From Oxalobacteraceae bacterium (lineage in GTDB: Bacteria; Pseudomonadota; Gammaproteobacteria; Burkholderiales; Burkholderiaceae_D): DNA of 53,258 nt. The translations under genes were made by a program, and so were the position numbers. The notes beneath the pieces are model-generated. The model saw only the letters and a list, made by a program, of their open reading frames with translations, searched no databases and was not told where the DNA came from. The stretch covers positions 1 to 53,258 of the forward strand of contig JAIZVZ010000017.1 in the NCBI GenBank assembly GCA_021768485.1. The letters run 5' to 3'. Shown in pieces: positions 24,397 to 33,648 of this stretch (position 1 is the stretch's first letter; each line of letters begins with the position of its first letter).

Positions 24397-24563
24397 ATGG
24401 CGCGGCCGTCTTGCCGGTCGCTTGCTGCGATTTTTCTTGGCGAAAATGAAATTAAAATTGCAATTTATTTAATATTTTGCTTTTAATATTTTTTGTAACA
24501 CATCTCCGCTGTGCGGGCAGTGCTGCTGCTAAAATAACGCGCATGGTTTATTGAGGGCTTTTC

Positions 24564-25613
24564 ATGATCAAAGTTGGCATTGTTGGTGGCACCGGCTATA
24601 CCGGGGTTGAGCTGTTGCGTATTCTGTCGACCCATCCCGAAGTTGAATTGACCGTCATTACCTCGCGCAAGGAAGACGGCTTGAAGGTGGCCGACATGTA
24701 TCCATCGCTGCGCGGCAAGGTGGCGCTGGCGTTCAGCGCGCCCGAAAAAGCGGCGCTGGACAAATGCGATGTGGTCTTTTTCGCCACGCCGCACGGGGTG
24801 GCGATGGCCCAGGCGCCGGCGCTGCTGGCCGCCGGCGTCAAGCTGATCGACCTCGCGGCCGACTTCCGCCTCAAGGACGTCAAGACTTTTGAAAAATGGT
24901 ATGGCTTGCCGCATAGCTGCCCCGAAATTTTGCAGGAAGCCGTCTACGGCTTGCCCGAAATTAACCGCGCGGCAATCCGCGGTGCGCGAGTGATCGGCAA
25001 TCCCGGCTGCTATCCGACGACCATGCAACTGGGTTTTTATCCCTTGCTCAAGGCCGGCGTGGTCGATGCCGGGCATTTGATTGCCGATTGCAAGTCGGGC
25101 GTGTCCGGCGCCGGTCGCAAAGGCGAAATCAGCCTCTTGTTTTCCGAGGCGGCCGACAATTTCAAGGCCTATGGGGTCTCCGGTCACCGGCACACGCCGG
25201 AAACGCTTGAGCAGCTGCAATATCAGACGACGCAAAAAGTCGGTTTGCTGTTTACCCCGCATCTGGTGCCGATGATTCGCGGCATGCATGCGACCTTGTA
25301 TGCGCGCCTGACGACCGATATCAGTAATGAAGCCCTGCAACAACTGTTTGTCGATACCTATCGCGATGAAGCGTTTGTCGATGTGATGCCGTTTGCTTCG
25401 CACCCGGAAACGCGCTCGACGCGCGCCTCGAACATGCTGCGTCTGGCCTTGCACCGGCCCGAGGTCGATGGCGTGCCCGGCGATATGCTGATCGTGCTGG
25501 TGGTGCAGGATAATCTCGTCAAGGGCTCTTCGGGGCAGGCGGTGCAGTGCATGAACCTGATGTTCGGCCTGCCTGAAACGACCGGCCTGGGTCACGTACC
25601 CGTCATGCCATGA
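24564..25613 (+). CDS. argC: N-acetyl-gamma-glutamyl-phosphate reductase
   Basis: This is the third enzyme of arginine synthesis. It reduces N-acetylglutamyl phosphate to the semialdehyde with NADPH. The 349-residue product has the Rossmann motif [14 protein letters not shown] at residues 8-21, the active-site Cys149 in GNPGCYPT, and [13 protein letters not shown] is preceded by TTGAGGGC. It heads a row of short-gap genes (10 bases to DUF6776, then 23 to bactofilin). The spacer between the rpsI terminator and argC is AT-rich, but I cannot place a confident promoter. Confidence 0.96.
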   Translation: MIKVGIVGGTGYTGVELLRILSTHPEVELTVITSRKEDGLKVADMYPSLRGKVALAFSAPEKAALDKCDVVFFATPHGVAMAQAPALLAAGVKLIDLAADFRLKDVKTFEKWYGLPHSCPEILQEAVYGLPEINRAAIRGARVIGNPGCYPTTMQLGFYPLLKAGVVDAGHLIADCKSGVSGAGRKGEISLLFSEAADNFKAYGVSGHRHTPETLEQLQYQTTQKVGLLFTPHLVPMIRGMHATLYARLTTDISNEALQQLFVDTYRDEAFVDVMPFASHPETRSTRASNMLRLALHRPEVDGVPGDMLIVLVVQDNLVKGSSGQAVQCMNLMFGLPETTGLGHVPVMP

Positions 25614-25623
25614 TGAAGGCCGC

Positions 25624-26364
25624 ATGAAACGCAAAACCTGGCTTCGGCGCAATGCCCTGTCAACGCCGAAGATGACAATTCGCACCGATTTGCCGTGGGC
25701 CGCCAAAGTGCTGGCCTGGGCACTGGCGGCGGCGGTCGGCGCCGGCGCCGCCACTTTTGTGATCGATATGCGCAGCGGCGCTTTCGCCAGTGCCGGTGCG
25801 GCTGTGCTTCATGGCAAGGTGACACCGGCCGAGCTGCAAGAGCAGGTCGATAAACTGACCATCGAGCGCGACCGTCTGGCCACGGCGGCCAATGAAGCCG
25901 AATCGCGCCTCAATATCGAGCGCGCGGCGCAAAAACCGCTGGCCACGCAAATCAAGGCGCTCGAACTGGAAAACACGCGGCTGAAGGAAGATCTGGCTTT
26001 TTTTGATAGCCTTTTGCCAACAGCGACCGGCCCGCAAGGGGTCTCGATCCGGCGTTTGAAGATCGATCAGCCAGGACCGAATCAACTGCATTATCAAATT
26101 TTGGTGATGCAGGGAGGCAAGGGAGATGTCGCTTTTTCGGGCACTCTGCAACTTGCCCTCAGTGCTACACAGGCAGGAAAACCTGCTATGATGGTCTTTC
26201 CCGATATCAAAGCAGGCGATGCCAGCAAGTATAAACTGGGTTTCAAGCACTACCAGCGCCTCGATGGTGTCATTACCGTGCCCGATGGCTTGATCGTCAA
26301 GTCCGTGCAGGCGCGGGTGCTGGAGAAAGGTCAAATGCGGACCCAGCAATCTGCTAACTTGTAA
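25624..26364 (+). CDS. DUF6776-family membrane-anchored coiled-coil protein
   Basis: The 246-residue protein has a short basic cytoplasmic N-terminus and one transmembrane helix (about 27-48, AAKVLAWALAAAVGAGAATFVI). A coiled coil follows (about 68-125, heptad-like KLTIERDRLATAANEAESRL), then a small beta-rich periplasmic domain (about 130-240). It matches the DUF6776 family that sits beside bactofilin and erpA in many beta- and gammaproteobacteria. A role as membrane partner of the bactofilin is a reasonable inference, not established. It starts 10 bases after argC. Confidence 0.82.
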   Translation: MKRKTWLRRNALSTPKMTIRTDLPWAAKVLAWALAAAVGAGAATFVIDMRSGAFASAGAAVLHGKVTPAELQEQVDKLTIERDRLATAANEAESRLNIERAAQKPLATQIKALELENTRLKEDLAFFDSLLPTATGPQGVSIRRLKIDQPGPNQLHYQILVMQGGKGDVAFSGTLQLALSATQAGKPAMMVFPDIKAGDASKYKLGFKHYQRLDGVITVPDGLIVKSVQARVLEKGQMRTQQSANL

Positions 26365-26387
26365 CGCATCTTTGTTAAGGACATATC

Positions 26388-26786
26388 ATGTTTGCTCGAA
26401 ATACCAAAAGCACCATCGACAGCCTGATCGGTAGTGCGACCAACATCGAAGGTAATCTGTTTTTCAAGGGCGGTTTGCGCATTGATGGTTGCGTCAAGGG
26501 AAATGTCATTGCCGAGCCCGGCATGCCGAGCATGTTGGTTATTTCGGAGCAAGCCAAAATCGAAGGCGAAGTGCGCAGTGCCCACCTGGTGATCAATGGC
26601 GAAATCGTCGGTCCCGTATTTTCATCGGAATTACTTGAATTACAGCCGAAAGCCCGCATAACAGGCGATGTCTGTTACAAAATGCTCGAAATGCATGGCG
26701 GCGCGCTGGTTGCCGGCAAACTCACACACGACCAGGTCGCCGAGCCGGTTCTCAAGCTGGCCTCGCCGCTGACGTCCAACGCTTAA
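26388..26786 (+). CDS. Bactofilin (polymer-forming cytoskeletal protein)
   Basis: Bactofilins self-assemble without nucleotide into filaments that scaffold cell-wall enzymes at specific sites. The 132-residue product has the PF04519 beta-helix repeats: NIEGNLFFKGGLRIDGCVKG, VISEQAKIEGEVRSAHLVING, and LELQPKARITGDVCYKMLEM. Hydrophobic residues and glycines recur at short intervals. Short flexible tails flank the core. The ribosome site TTAAGGACAT is good. It lies between DUF6776 and erpA, with a -10-like TATAAT at 26800 after it suggesting that erpA also has its own promoter. Confidence 0.93.
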   Translation: MFARNTKSTIDSLIGSATNIEGNLFFKGGLRIDGCVKGNVIAEPGMPSMLVISEQAKIEGEVRSAHLVINGEIVGPVFSSELLELQPKARITGDVCYKMLEMHGGALVAGKLTHDQVAEPVLKLASPLTSNA

Positions 26787-26834
26787 TGTTAGATCAGCCT
26801 ATAATGTGCCATAGACTGTTTTAAGGAGTTTCAC

Positions 26835-27185
26835 ATGAATGCAGTAGCTGAAATGCCCGCACCGATCCTGTTTACCGACAGTGCGGCAAACAAGGTGGCG
26901 CAACTGATCGCCGAAGAAGGCAATCCCGACCTCAAATTGCGCGTGTTCGTGCAGGGCGGCGGCTGTTCCGGCTTTCAGTACGGATTTACGTTTGATGAAA
27001 TCGTCAACGAAGATGACACCACCATGGTCAAAAATGGCGTGCAATTGCTGATCGATTCGATGAGTTACCAGTATCTGGTCGGCGCCGAGATCGATTACAA
27101 GGACGACCTCGAAGGCGCGCAATTCGTCATCAAGAACCCGACGGCCACCTCGACCTGCGGATGCGGTTCGTCCTTCTCCGCATAA
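26835..27185 (+). CDS. erpA: Iron-sulfur cluster insertion protein ErpA
   Basis: This A-type carrier delivers [Fe-S] clusters to apo-enzymes, including those of isoprenoid and respiratory metabolism. The 116-residue product has the three conserved cysteines: GGGCSGFQY and the C-terminal TCGCGSSF pair. The ribosome site AAGGAGTTTCAC is strong. A TATAAT at 26800-26805 may give it its own promoter, although no good -35 is visible. It is followed by a strong intrinsic terminator. Confidence 0.96.
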   Translation: MNAVAEMPAPILFTDSAANKVAQLIAEEGNPDLKLRVFVQGGGCSGFQYGFTFDEIVNEDDTTMVKNGVQLLIDSMSYQYLVGAEIDYKDDLEGAQFVIKNPTATSTCGCGSSFSA

Positions 27186-27201
27186 TTCCGCAACGCGCTG
27201 T

Positions 27202-27236
27202 AAAAAAGACGCCGATGCTGTAGCGTCTTTTTTTTT
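27202..27236 (+). terminator. erpA intrinsic terminator
   Basis: AAAAAAGACGC (27202-27212) pairs with GCGTCTTTTTT (27223 onward), with a T-run to 27236. The A-run on the left would also allow termination on the other strand. Confidence 0.92.
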
Positions 27237-27271
27237 GAGTTTTCGCCGTTCGGCTTATTCTTGAGTTCACC

Positions 27272-28138
27272 ATGGTAAAAGCTGTACCATCCACGTCCAA
27301 TACCAAGGAAAAAGATCCGGTCGAGGCCTTGATCAAGTCGGTGCGCATCCCGCCCCGTCCGAGCCTGCTGCTCGAACTGCAGCAGGAAATCAATGCCAAA
27401 GAGCCGTCGCAGCTCAAGATCGGCGCCATCATTTCACGCGACGTCGGCATGTCGGGCGCCCTGCTGAAATTGGCCAATTCGCCATTTTATGGCTTGCGGC
27501 GCAAGGCCAAGTCGGTCGACCAGGCGGTCACGATTCTGGGCATGAATCAGTGCATAGCGCTGATGGCCGGCCTGCTGGCAAAGCAGGCTGTCGGCGGCGA
27601 CGATCCGAAGCTCAGCCAGTTCTGGGACGATTCCTCGCGCCGCGCCGAAGCCATGGTCTTTCTCGCGCGCAAATTGAACGTCTTCGCGACTGATGTCGCC
27701 CATACTTTCGGCCTGTTTTGCAATATCGGCGTACCGCTGCTGATGGCGCGCTTTCCCGATTATGGCGCCACCTACGCGCTGGCTGCCAACGATATGGAGC
27801 AGGCGTTTACCAGCGTCGAAGATGCGCGCCATGCGACCAATCACGCGGCCGTCGGTTGTCTGCTGGCGCGCAGCTGGGGTTTGTCGACCGATGTGTCGTG
27901 GGCGATTTTGCTGCACCATAACCACGAGGCCATCGACGACAGCGGCACCGAAGATGCCGTGCGCACATTGCTGTCGCTGTCGTTATTGGCTGAAAACGCG
28001 ATCGAGCACTATAAAGGCGCCGGCAGGTCTTTTGAATGGGAAAAGGGCGGCGAACGCGCCCTGCGTCATTTGGGACTGGCGTCCGACGAGACGCTCGATT
28101 TGTTCGAGCAGCTGTATGAAATGCTCGAAGGCGGCTGA
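27272..28138 (+). CDS. HDOD domain signalling protein
   Basis: The 288-residue protein has an HDOD domain (about 20-215). This is an HD-like fold without the metal-binding residues, linked to signalling and gene expression control in motile bacteria. Visible marks are IPPRPSLLLELQQEIN, ISRDVGMSGALLKLANSPFYG and VDQAVTILGMNQC, with HHNHEAI near residue 215. No receiver, GGDEF or kinase domain is attached. It is transcribed alone after the erpA terminator and is convergent with anmK. Confidence 0.9.
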   Translation: MVKAVPSTSNTKEKDPVEALIKSVRIPPRPSLLLELQQEINAKEPSQLKIGAIISRDVGMSGALLKLANSPFYGLRRKAKSVDQAVTILGMNQCIALMAGLLAKQAVGGDDPKLSQFWDDSSRRAEAMVFLARKLNVFATDVAHTFGLFCNIGVPLLMARFPDYGATYALAANDMEQAFTSVEDARHATNHAAVGCLLARSWGLSTDVSWAILLHHNHEAIDDSGTEDAVRTLLSLSLLAENAIEHYKGAGRSFEWEKGGERALRHLGLASDETLDLFEQLYEMLEGG

Positions 28139-28206
28139 CTGATTTTCAGTGGCGGCCGCGGCGATGCCGCGCCTTCGGGCCTTACTTTCAGCTTTTGTCC
28201 CTTCAG

Positions 28207-28253
28207 CCTTTACCTCCTCAGCCCCTTTATCCTCAGTCCCTTTATCCTCAGCC
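28207..28253. repeat. Three degenerate 15-17-bp tandem units
   Basis: CCTTTACCTCCTCAGCC (28207-28223), CCTTTATCCTCAGTC (28224-28238) and CCTTTATCCTCAGCC (28239-28253). They lie in the 151-base spacer between convergent HDOD and anmK. No terminator is visible there. Confidence 0.85.
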
Positions 28254-28289
28254 CGCGCCCGGGCGTCGAACCGCCCGCCTGTCGAGCCA

Positions 28290-29429
28290 TCACGCCGGAT
28301 AAATCGCCCCCAGCACGCGTGGCCCGGCCGCGCCCGTCACTTGCGGCAGATTGCCGGCCAGTCCCAGCATGCAGCGCCGCGCCAGCCAGGCGAAGGCGAT
28401 CGCCTCGACCTGGTTCGGCGGCACTCCGAGATCCTGGGTCGAGAGCAGGTCGGCCTGGCAGCCGCCGGCGCGCAGCAGGTGCGTAATTTCACGCATCAGA
28501 AAACCGTTGTAGGCGCCGCCGCCGCAGATATACACGGCATCGGCCTGCGGCGCATGCGCGAGGATGGCATCGACGATCGAACTGGCGGTCAGGGCCGTCA
28601 GCGTCGCCTGGACATCGGCCGGCGCGCTGGCCGGATCGTTTTGCGCCAGCATGGTCGCCAGCCAGTGCGGATGGAACAGGTCGCGGCCCGTGCTTTTCGG
28701 TGCCGGCAAGGCGAAGTAGGGCTCGCTGAGCATGGCTTTCAACAGTTCCGGCAAGACCTTGCCGCTGGCGCCCCAGGCGCCATCGGCATCGTAAGGTTGG
28801 TCTTTGCGGGCATTGATCCAGGCATCGAGCAAGACATTGCCGGGGCCGGTGTCGAAGCCGCTGACCTTGCCGTCCCTGTCGAGCACGCTGATATTGGCGA
28901 TGCCGCCGATATTGACCAGCACGCGCGTGGTGCCGGCCTGGCCGAACAAGGCCTGGTGCAGGGCCGGCGCCAGCGGCGCGCCCTGGCCGCCGGCGGCGAT
29001 GTCGCGGCTGCGAAAATCGGCGACCACCGCAATCCCGCTCAACTCGGCCAGCAAGGCCGGATTGTTGGTTTGCCGCGTATAGCCGGCATCGGGCCGGTGG
29101 CGGATCGTCTGGCCGTGGGCGCCGATCGCGCGCACCGCCTCGGGCGTCAGGCCGGCACGCCTGAGCAGCGCCGCCACGCAGTGCGCGTAGTGGGCGGCGA
29201 TCTGGTTGGCGGCGCGCGCTTCGCGGTCGATTTCGTTTTCGCCGGGACCTTGCAGGGCCATCAATTCGGCGCGCAGCGCATCGGGAAAGGCGACATAGGC
29301 GCTCGCCAGCGAGGTGTGGCGGTCGTTGGCGTCGAATTCGACCAGCGTGCCGTCGACCCCATCGAGGCTGGTGCCGGACATCAGGCCGATGTAGAGAGCG
29401 CTATCGTGGGAGGGTGTGGATGCAGGCAT
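28290..29429 (-). CDS. anmK: Anhydro-N-acetylmuramic acid kinase
   Basis: This enzyme phosphorylates and opens 1,6-anhydro-MurNAc from turned-over peptidoglycan, feeding wall recycling in the cytosol. The 379-residue product has the N-terminal LYIGLMSGTSLDGVDG, the GHGQTIRH-like GAHGQTIRHRP, VADFRSRDIAAGGQGAPL, NIGGIANI, DTGPGN and VYICGGGAYN motifs. Ribosome site AGAGG is ten bases upstream. It lies 94 bases downstream of the M23 peptidase on the same strand, so the two wall-turnover genes may be coexpressed. Confidence 0.96.
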   Translation of the reverse strand: MPASTPSHDSALYIGLMSGTSLDGVDGTLVEFDANDRHTSLASAYVAFPDALRAELMALQGPGENEIDREARAANQIAAHYAHCVAALLRRAGLTPEAVRAIGAHGQTIRHRPDAGYTRQTNNPALLAELSGIAVVADFRSRDIAAGGQGAPLAPALHQALFGQAGTTRVLVNIGGIANISVLDRDGKVSGFDTGPGNVLLDAWINARKDQPYDADGAWGASGKVLPELLKAMLSEPYFALPAPKSTGRDLFHPHWLATMLAQNDPASAPADVQATLTALTASSIVDAILAHAPQADAVYICGGGAYNGFLMREITHLLRAGGCQADLLSTQDLGVPPNQVEAIAFAWLARRCMLGLAGNLPQVTGAAGPRVLGAIYPA

Positions 29430-29523
29430 GCGTGTACCTCTATGCCGGAAATTAAAGCCGACGGCATTTGCGGGCCGCCGGCAAGGAAGGAATCAGTGCG
29501 GGTTCAATGCGAGCCTGGCGCGC

Positions 29524-30903
29524 TCAACGCGACGCCACGCGCACGCCGGTGTCGCCCGGGCGCAGCAGGGCGAAGCGGTGTTTCATGTCGGCCGAGACGG
29601 CGGCAAAGCGCTGCAGATCGGCGCCGGCCAGCGGCTGGGCGTTCGGAATGCTGACCGACAGCGGATCGCGCGGCTGGTTGTTGACCCGGAATTCATAGTG
29701 CAGATGCGGCCCGGTCGACCAGCCCGTCACGCCGACATAGCCGATCACCTCGCCTTGCGTGACCTTGCTGCCCTTGTGCATGCCGGCGGCAAAGCGGCTC
29801 ATGTGGGCATACGCGGTCGACAGATTGGACCAGTGCTTGATGACCACCACATTGCCGTAACCGTTCTGTGTGCCGGCAAATTCGAGCGTGCCGTCGGCGG
29901 CGGCGCGCACCGGGGTGCCGATGGCGGCGGCGAAGTCGACCCCTTTGTGCTGTTTCCATTGTCCCGAGATCGGGTGCAGGCGCATCGCAAAGCCCGATGA
30001 AATCCGGGTAAATTCGATCGGCGACTTCAGGAATGCCTTTTTCAGCGATTTGCCGTCGAAGCTGTAGTAGCTGCCGCCGCCGCGCGTGCCCGGTTCGTCG
30101 AACCAGACCGACTGATAGCTTTCGGTGGCGCTTTGGAACTGGCCGGCCAGGATGCGGCCCGAGCGGACCATTTCGCCGTTTTGATAAAATGTTTCGTAGA
30201 CGATGTTGAAACGGTCGCCGCGCTGCAGGTCGGAAGCGAAATCGAGATTGGTCGAAAACATGTCGACGATTTGCGAGGCGATCGCATCGGGAATTTGCAA
30301 GGCATCGGTGGCGGCAAACAGCGACGATTTGATTTCCACCGTATGCATTTCGATGCGCCGTTCGAGTGGCGCGGTGACGGCGCTGGCGCTGAACTTGTCG
30401 CCGTTGCGCGAGATCAGCAGGTTTTTGGCGACCGGTTCCTTGCTGTCGAGCAAAGTGGTGCGCAGCCATTGCAACTGGCCATCGTCATTGGTTTGGGCTT
30501 GCACACGCTTGCCTGGGCGCAATTCCAGCACGCCATGGGCGAGTTTGTCGGCCTTGATGAAATTGGCGGCGGCATTGTCATCGACGCCGAGGCGGTCGAG
30601 CAGGGTGGCCAGGGTGTCGCCGGAGCGCACTTTTTCTTCCTGGACAAATTGTTCCTGCTTTTGTTGCAGGGCTGCCACTTGGGCCGACAGATCCGGCAAG
30701 GCCAGTTCCTGGGCAATCGAGCGCACCGGCAAATCGGAAGCGTCCGGTGCCAGCGGGGCGACACCGGCGGCGCCAAAGGCGCATACAGCGAGGAAAAAAG
30801 CCGAGGCAGAAACGATGCGGGTCTTGCGTGAAGAGTTTGCAATGGCCTGGCTCACGGCCCGGCCCATTGCGCGTATGCTGATTAATTTATCTTTAGGATT
30901 CAT
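29524..30903 (-). CDS. M23 family metallopeptidase with N-terminal membrane anchor
   Basis: This predicted periplasmic peptidoglycan endopeptidase (MepM/OapA-like) has 459 residues. A signal anchor lies near residues 29-48, and a LysM/OapA-like segment near 90-150 (VRSGDTLATLLDRLGVDD). The C-terminal LytM domain has HKGVDFAAAIGTPV (zinc His and Asp) and HLHYEF, so the metal site is intact. The start at 30903 (MNPKDKLIS) is preferred over an upstream ATG 33 codons earlier. An extended -10 (TGCTATAAT) lies about 100 bases upstream on the minus strand. Substrate bond and regulators are not evident. A bactofilin gene lies 3 kb away. Confidence 0.93.
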   Translation of the reverse strand: MNPKDKLISIRAMGRAVSQAIANSSRKTRIVSASAFFLAVCAFGAAGVAPLAPDASDLPVRSIAQELALPDLSAQVAALQQKQEQFVQEEKVRSGDTLATLLDRLGVDDNAAANFIKADKLAHGVLELRPGKRVQAQTNDDGQLQWLRTTLLDSKEPVAKNLLISRNGDKFSASAVTAPLERRIEMHTVEIKSSLFAATDALQIPDAIASQIVDMFSTNLDFASDLQRGDRFNIVYETFYQNGEMVRSGRILAGQFQSATESYQSVWFDEPGTRGGGSYYSFDGKSLKKAFLKSPIEFTRISSGFAMRLHPISGQWKQHKGVDFAAAIGTPVRAAADGTLEFAGTQNGYGNVVVIKHWSNLSTAYAHMSRFAAGMHKGSKVTQGEVIGYVGVTGWSTGPHLHYEFRVNNQPRDPLSVSIPNAQPLAGADLQRFAAVSADMKHRFALLRPGDTGVRVASR

Positions 30904-31240
30904 GCAATCAGTTAAAATTTGCCCTGCGTTCAATACAAGCGTAAATTTTATTATTATTCTTTGCTGTATTGACGACTGGCAATGTGGAAAGGAAGGCGCC
31001 ATTATAGCAAACTACAAAGGCCGATTTTTTGTTCCTCGGTGTTTGTTACAAAGTTGAGATAGGCCTCTGATAACAGACCGGTTTTGAGAATGGAAATTGC
31101 AGCGAAGCCTGATTGCTTGGCATGCTTTTACATCATCTTTGATTTGAATACACACGCTAGCCATCAGTGCGCGCCGGTTTTGGCGCATTGATTGTTGCAT
31201 AGTTCGCCGCATTTTTTTGCATTTTTACGTTATAGAAAAT
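30904..31240. other. 337-base divergent spacer between M23 peptidase and tyrS
   Basis: Contains the minus-strand extended -10 at 31001-31009. I find no tRNA, T-box, terminator or small gene, and no convincing promoter for tyrS, whose ATG lacks a clear ribosome site (TTATAGAAAAT precedes it). Confidence 0.5.
31001..31009 (-). promoter_or_regulatory. Extended -10 promoter of the M23 peptidase gene
   Basis: The minus strand reads TGCTATAAT, a TGn extended -10 with a consensus hexamer. No -35 resembling TTGACA lies 16-18 bases upstream, which is usual for extended -10 promoters. It is about 98 bases upstream of the start codon. Confidence 0.55.
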
Positions 31241-32497
31241 ATGAATACGAAGTCTTCCGTTGCTCCCGCTGTCGCCCCTTCTGCTGCCTTGCCTTTATCC
31301 GATGCCGTGCGCGAAGCGCTGGCCATTACCAAACGTGGCGTCGATGAACTGTTGATCGAACATGAATTCGCGCAAAAGCTGGCGCGCTCGGAGCAAAGCG
31401 GGCAACCGCTGCGCATCAAGCTGGGCCTCGATCCGACCGCGCCCGATTTGCATCTCGGCCATACCGTGGTGCTCAACAAGATGCGCCAGTTGCAAGACCT
31501 CGGCCATACGGTGATTTTCCTGATCGGCGATTTCACTTCGATGATCGGCGATCCGTCCGGCCGTAACATCACGCGTCCGCCTTTGTCCAAAGAACAGATC
31601 GAAGCCAATGCGATGACGTATTTTGCCCAGGCCAGCCTGGTGCTCGATGCGGCCAAGACTGAAATCCGCTACAACTCCGAATGGTCCGATCCGCTCGGCG
31701 CGCGCGGCATGATTCAACTGGCATCGCGTTACACGGTCGCCCGCATGATGGAGCGCGACGACTTCACCAAGCGCTTCAAGGAAGGCATTCCGATTTCGGT
31801 GCATGAATTTCTCTATCCGTTGATGCAGGGCTACGACTCGGTCGCCTTGCATGCCGACCTCGAACTGGGCGGCACCGACCAGAAGTTCAATTTGCTGGTC
31901 GGCCGCGAATTGCAAAAGGATTATGGACAAGAGCCGCAATGCATCCTGACCATGCCGCTGCTCGAAGGTCTCGACGGCGTCGAAAAGATGTCCAAGTCGA
32001 AAAACAATTACATCGGCATCACCGAACCGGCCAATACCATGTTCGGCAAGTTGATGAGTATTTCCGATGTGATGATGTGGCGTTATTACGAATTGCTGTC
32101 GTTTTGCTCGCTCGAACAGCTGGCGCGCTACAAGGCCGAGGTGGCCGGCGGCGCCAATCCGCGCGACATCAAGGTGGCGCTGGCCAAGGAAATCGTGACC
32201 CGTTTCCATAGCGTGCAGGCGGCCGATGGCGCGCTCGACGACTTCGTCAACCGTTCCAAGGGCGGCATTCCCGACGATGTGCCGGCCGTGGCGCTGAGCG
32301 GCGGGCCGCTGGCGATCGGTCATTTGCTCAAGCAGGCCGGCCTGTGTGCCTCGACCTCGGAAGCGCTGCGCATGGTTGACCAGGGCGGCGTGCGCATCGA
32401 TGGCGTGGTGATCAGCGACAAGGGCCTGAAGGTCGAGGCCGGGACTTTTGTGCTGCAGGTCGGCAAGCGCAAATTTGCGCGCGTGACCCTGGCTTGA
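31241..32497 (+). CDS. tyrS: Tyrosyl-tRNA synthetase (KMSKS type)
   Basis: This enzyme charges tRNA-Tyr in the cytosol. The 418-residue class Ic enzyme has the HIGH-like LHLGHT motif, [14 protein letters not shown], and KMSKS at about 249-253. The latter is the TyrZ-like subtype rather than the KFGKS of E. coli TyrS. It also has a C-terminal S4 RNA-binding domain ([15 protein letters not shown]). ATG at 31241 is chosen; the frame runs back eight codons to a TTG. The D-aminoacyl-tRNA deacylase gene follows after 39 bases, a sensible pairing since that enzyme removes D-Tyr mischarged by this one. Confidence 0.96.
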   Translation: MNTKSSVAPAVAPSAALPLSDAVREALAITKRGVDELLIEHEFAQKLARSEQSGQPLRIKLGLDPTAPDLHLGHTVVLNKMRQLQDLGHTVIFLIGDFTSMIGDPSGRNITRPPLSKEQIEANAMTYFAQASLVLDAAKTEIRYNSEWSDPLGARGMIQLASRYTVARMMERDDFTKRFKEGIPISVHEFLYPLMQGYDSVALHADLELGGTDQKFNLLVGRELQKDYGQEPQCILTMPLLEGLDGVEKMSKSKNNYIGITEPANTMFGKLMSISDVMMWRYYELLSFCSLEQLARYKAEVAGGANPRDIKVALAKEIVTRFHSVQAADGALDDFVNRSKGGIPDDVPAVALSGGPLAIGHLLKQAGLCASTSEALRMVDQGGVRIDGVVISDKGLKVEAGTFVLQVGKRKFARVTLA

Positions 32498-32536
32498 CGG
32501 CGGCCTCGATGCCGTAGCGGCCAGCGGGATGGATAT

Positions 32537-33016
32537 ATGATTGCATTGTTGCAGCGGGTCAGTCAGGCCAGCGTGCAGGTCGAGGGCGCGCAGATCGGCG
32601 CGATCGGGGCCGGTTTGCTGGTTTTTCTGTGCGCCGAACGCGGCGACGGCCGCCAGCAAGCCGATCTCTTGCTGGCCAAGTTGCTGGCCTACCGCGTGTT
32701 TGGTGATGCTGACGGCAAGATGAATCTGAGTCTGGCCCAGACTGCGGGCGGTTTGCTGCTGGTGCCGCAATTTACGCTGGCCGCCGATACGCGCTCGGGC
32801 TCGCGGCCGTCGTTTACGCCGGCGGCCCGGCCCGCAGACGGTCTGGCGCTATTCGATTATTTTGTCGCGCAGGCGCGCGCCCGGCATGCGCCGGTCGCGA
32901 CCGGGCGTTTTGGCGCCGACATGAAAGTTTCTTTGACTAATGATGGACCGGTGACATTCTGGTTGCAGGTCAAGCCAGCGCCATCCGTGGCGGCGGTTGA
33001 AAGGACGCAAGCATGA
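32537..33016 (+). CDS. dtd: D-aminoacyl-tRNA deacylase (D-Tyr-tRNA-Tyr deacylase)
   Basis: This enzyme hydrolyses D-amino acids from mischarged tRNAs as chirality proofreading. The 159-residue product starts [15 protein letters not shown] and holds the C-terminal [11 protein letters not shown], carrying the cross-subunit Gly-Pro motif (GPVTF). The other signature reads VPQFTLAAD, with Pro in place of the Ser of the E. coli SQFT. It overlaps the next gene by four bases (ATGA), so translation is probably coupled. It is downstream of tyrS. Confidence 0.95.
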   Translation: MIALLQRVSQASVQVEGAQIGAIGAGLLVFLCAERGDGRQQADLLLAKLLAYRVFGDADGKMNLSLAQTAGGLLLVPQFTLAADTRSGSRPSFTPAARPADGLALFDYFVAQARARHAPVATGRFGADMKVSLTNDGPVTFWLQVKPAPSVAAVERTQA

Positions 33017-33642
33017 AGTTATGGAGCGACGCCTTCAAGGATGGCGCGGTAATCCCGGCCAGGTACGCGTTTTGTGCGCCGGATCAGCAGACGCTGGTGC
33101 GGCTGTCAGGCAATGTCAGTCCGCACCTGGCCTGGAACGAGGTTCCCAACGGCACCCAGTCGTTTGCCCTGATGGTCTACGATTGCGATGCGCCGCTTGA
33201 TCGCAGCGATGTCAATCAGACCGGCAAGACGCTGGCGCCGGGTATCGCGCGGCAAGCGTTTTTTCACTGGCTGATGGTCGATATTCCGGCCGCCTGCCGC
33301 AGCCTCGGCGAGGGCGAATATTCGAATGGCGTGCTGGCCGGCGGCAAGCCGCCCGATCGCGGCGATGGCGTGCTGCGCCCGCTGCAGGGCGTCAACGATT
33401 ACAGCAACTGGTTTGCCGACGACGCCGCCATGGCCGGCCAATATTACGGTTACGACGGTCCGTGCCCGCCGTGGAACGACATGCTGATGCACCACTATAT
33501 TTTTCGCCTGTATGCGCTCGATGTGCCGACGCTCGGGATTGCCAGGGGCTATACCGGCATCCAGTTCAAGCAGGCGATCTTCGGCCATATTCTCGACGAG
33601 GCGCAAATCATCGCCTCCTACACCCTCAATCCTGCCTTGTAA
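33013..33642 (+). CDS. YbhB/YbcL family Raf-kinase-inhibitor-like protein (PEBP)
   Basis: The 209-residue protein has the phosphatidylethanolamine-binding fold. Bacterial members are cytosolic or periplasmic and of unclear role; there is no signal peptide here. Motifs are [28 protein letters not shown] (ligand pocket DPDAP-like), [10 protein letters not shown], and the [21 protein letters not shown] block (CPP/H-Y-F). It overlaps dtd by four bases, and the phosphatase gene starts 6 bases after its stop. The whole tyrS-dtd-YbhB-phosphatase row looks like one operon. Confidence 0.92.
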   Translation: MKLWSDAFKDGAVIPARYAFCAPDQQTLVRLSGNVSPHLAWNEVPNGTQSFALMVYDCDAPLDRSDVNQTGKTLAPGIARQAFFHWLMVDIPAACRSLGEGEYSNGVLAGGKPPDRGDGVLRPLQGVNDYSNWFADDAAMAGQYYGYDGPCPPWNDMLMHHYIFRLYALDVPTLGIARGYTGIQFKQAIFGHILDEAQIIASYTLNPAL

Positions 33643-33648
33643 GCGGCG

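Noticed and set aside
28149-29654. A 501-codon plus-strand frame opposite anmK and the M23 gene
   Set aside because: Antisense shadow of anmK, whose motifs are unambiguous.
31200-31240. tyrS promoter at TATAGA 31231
   Set aside because: It would lie within five bases of the start codon and has no -35; not reported as a promoter.
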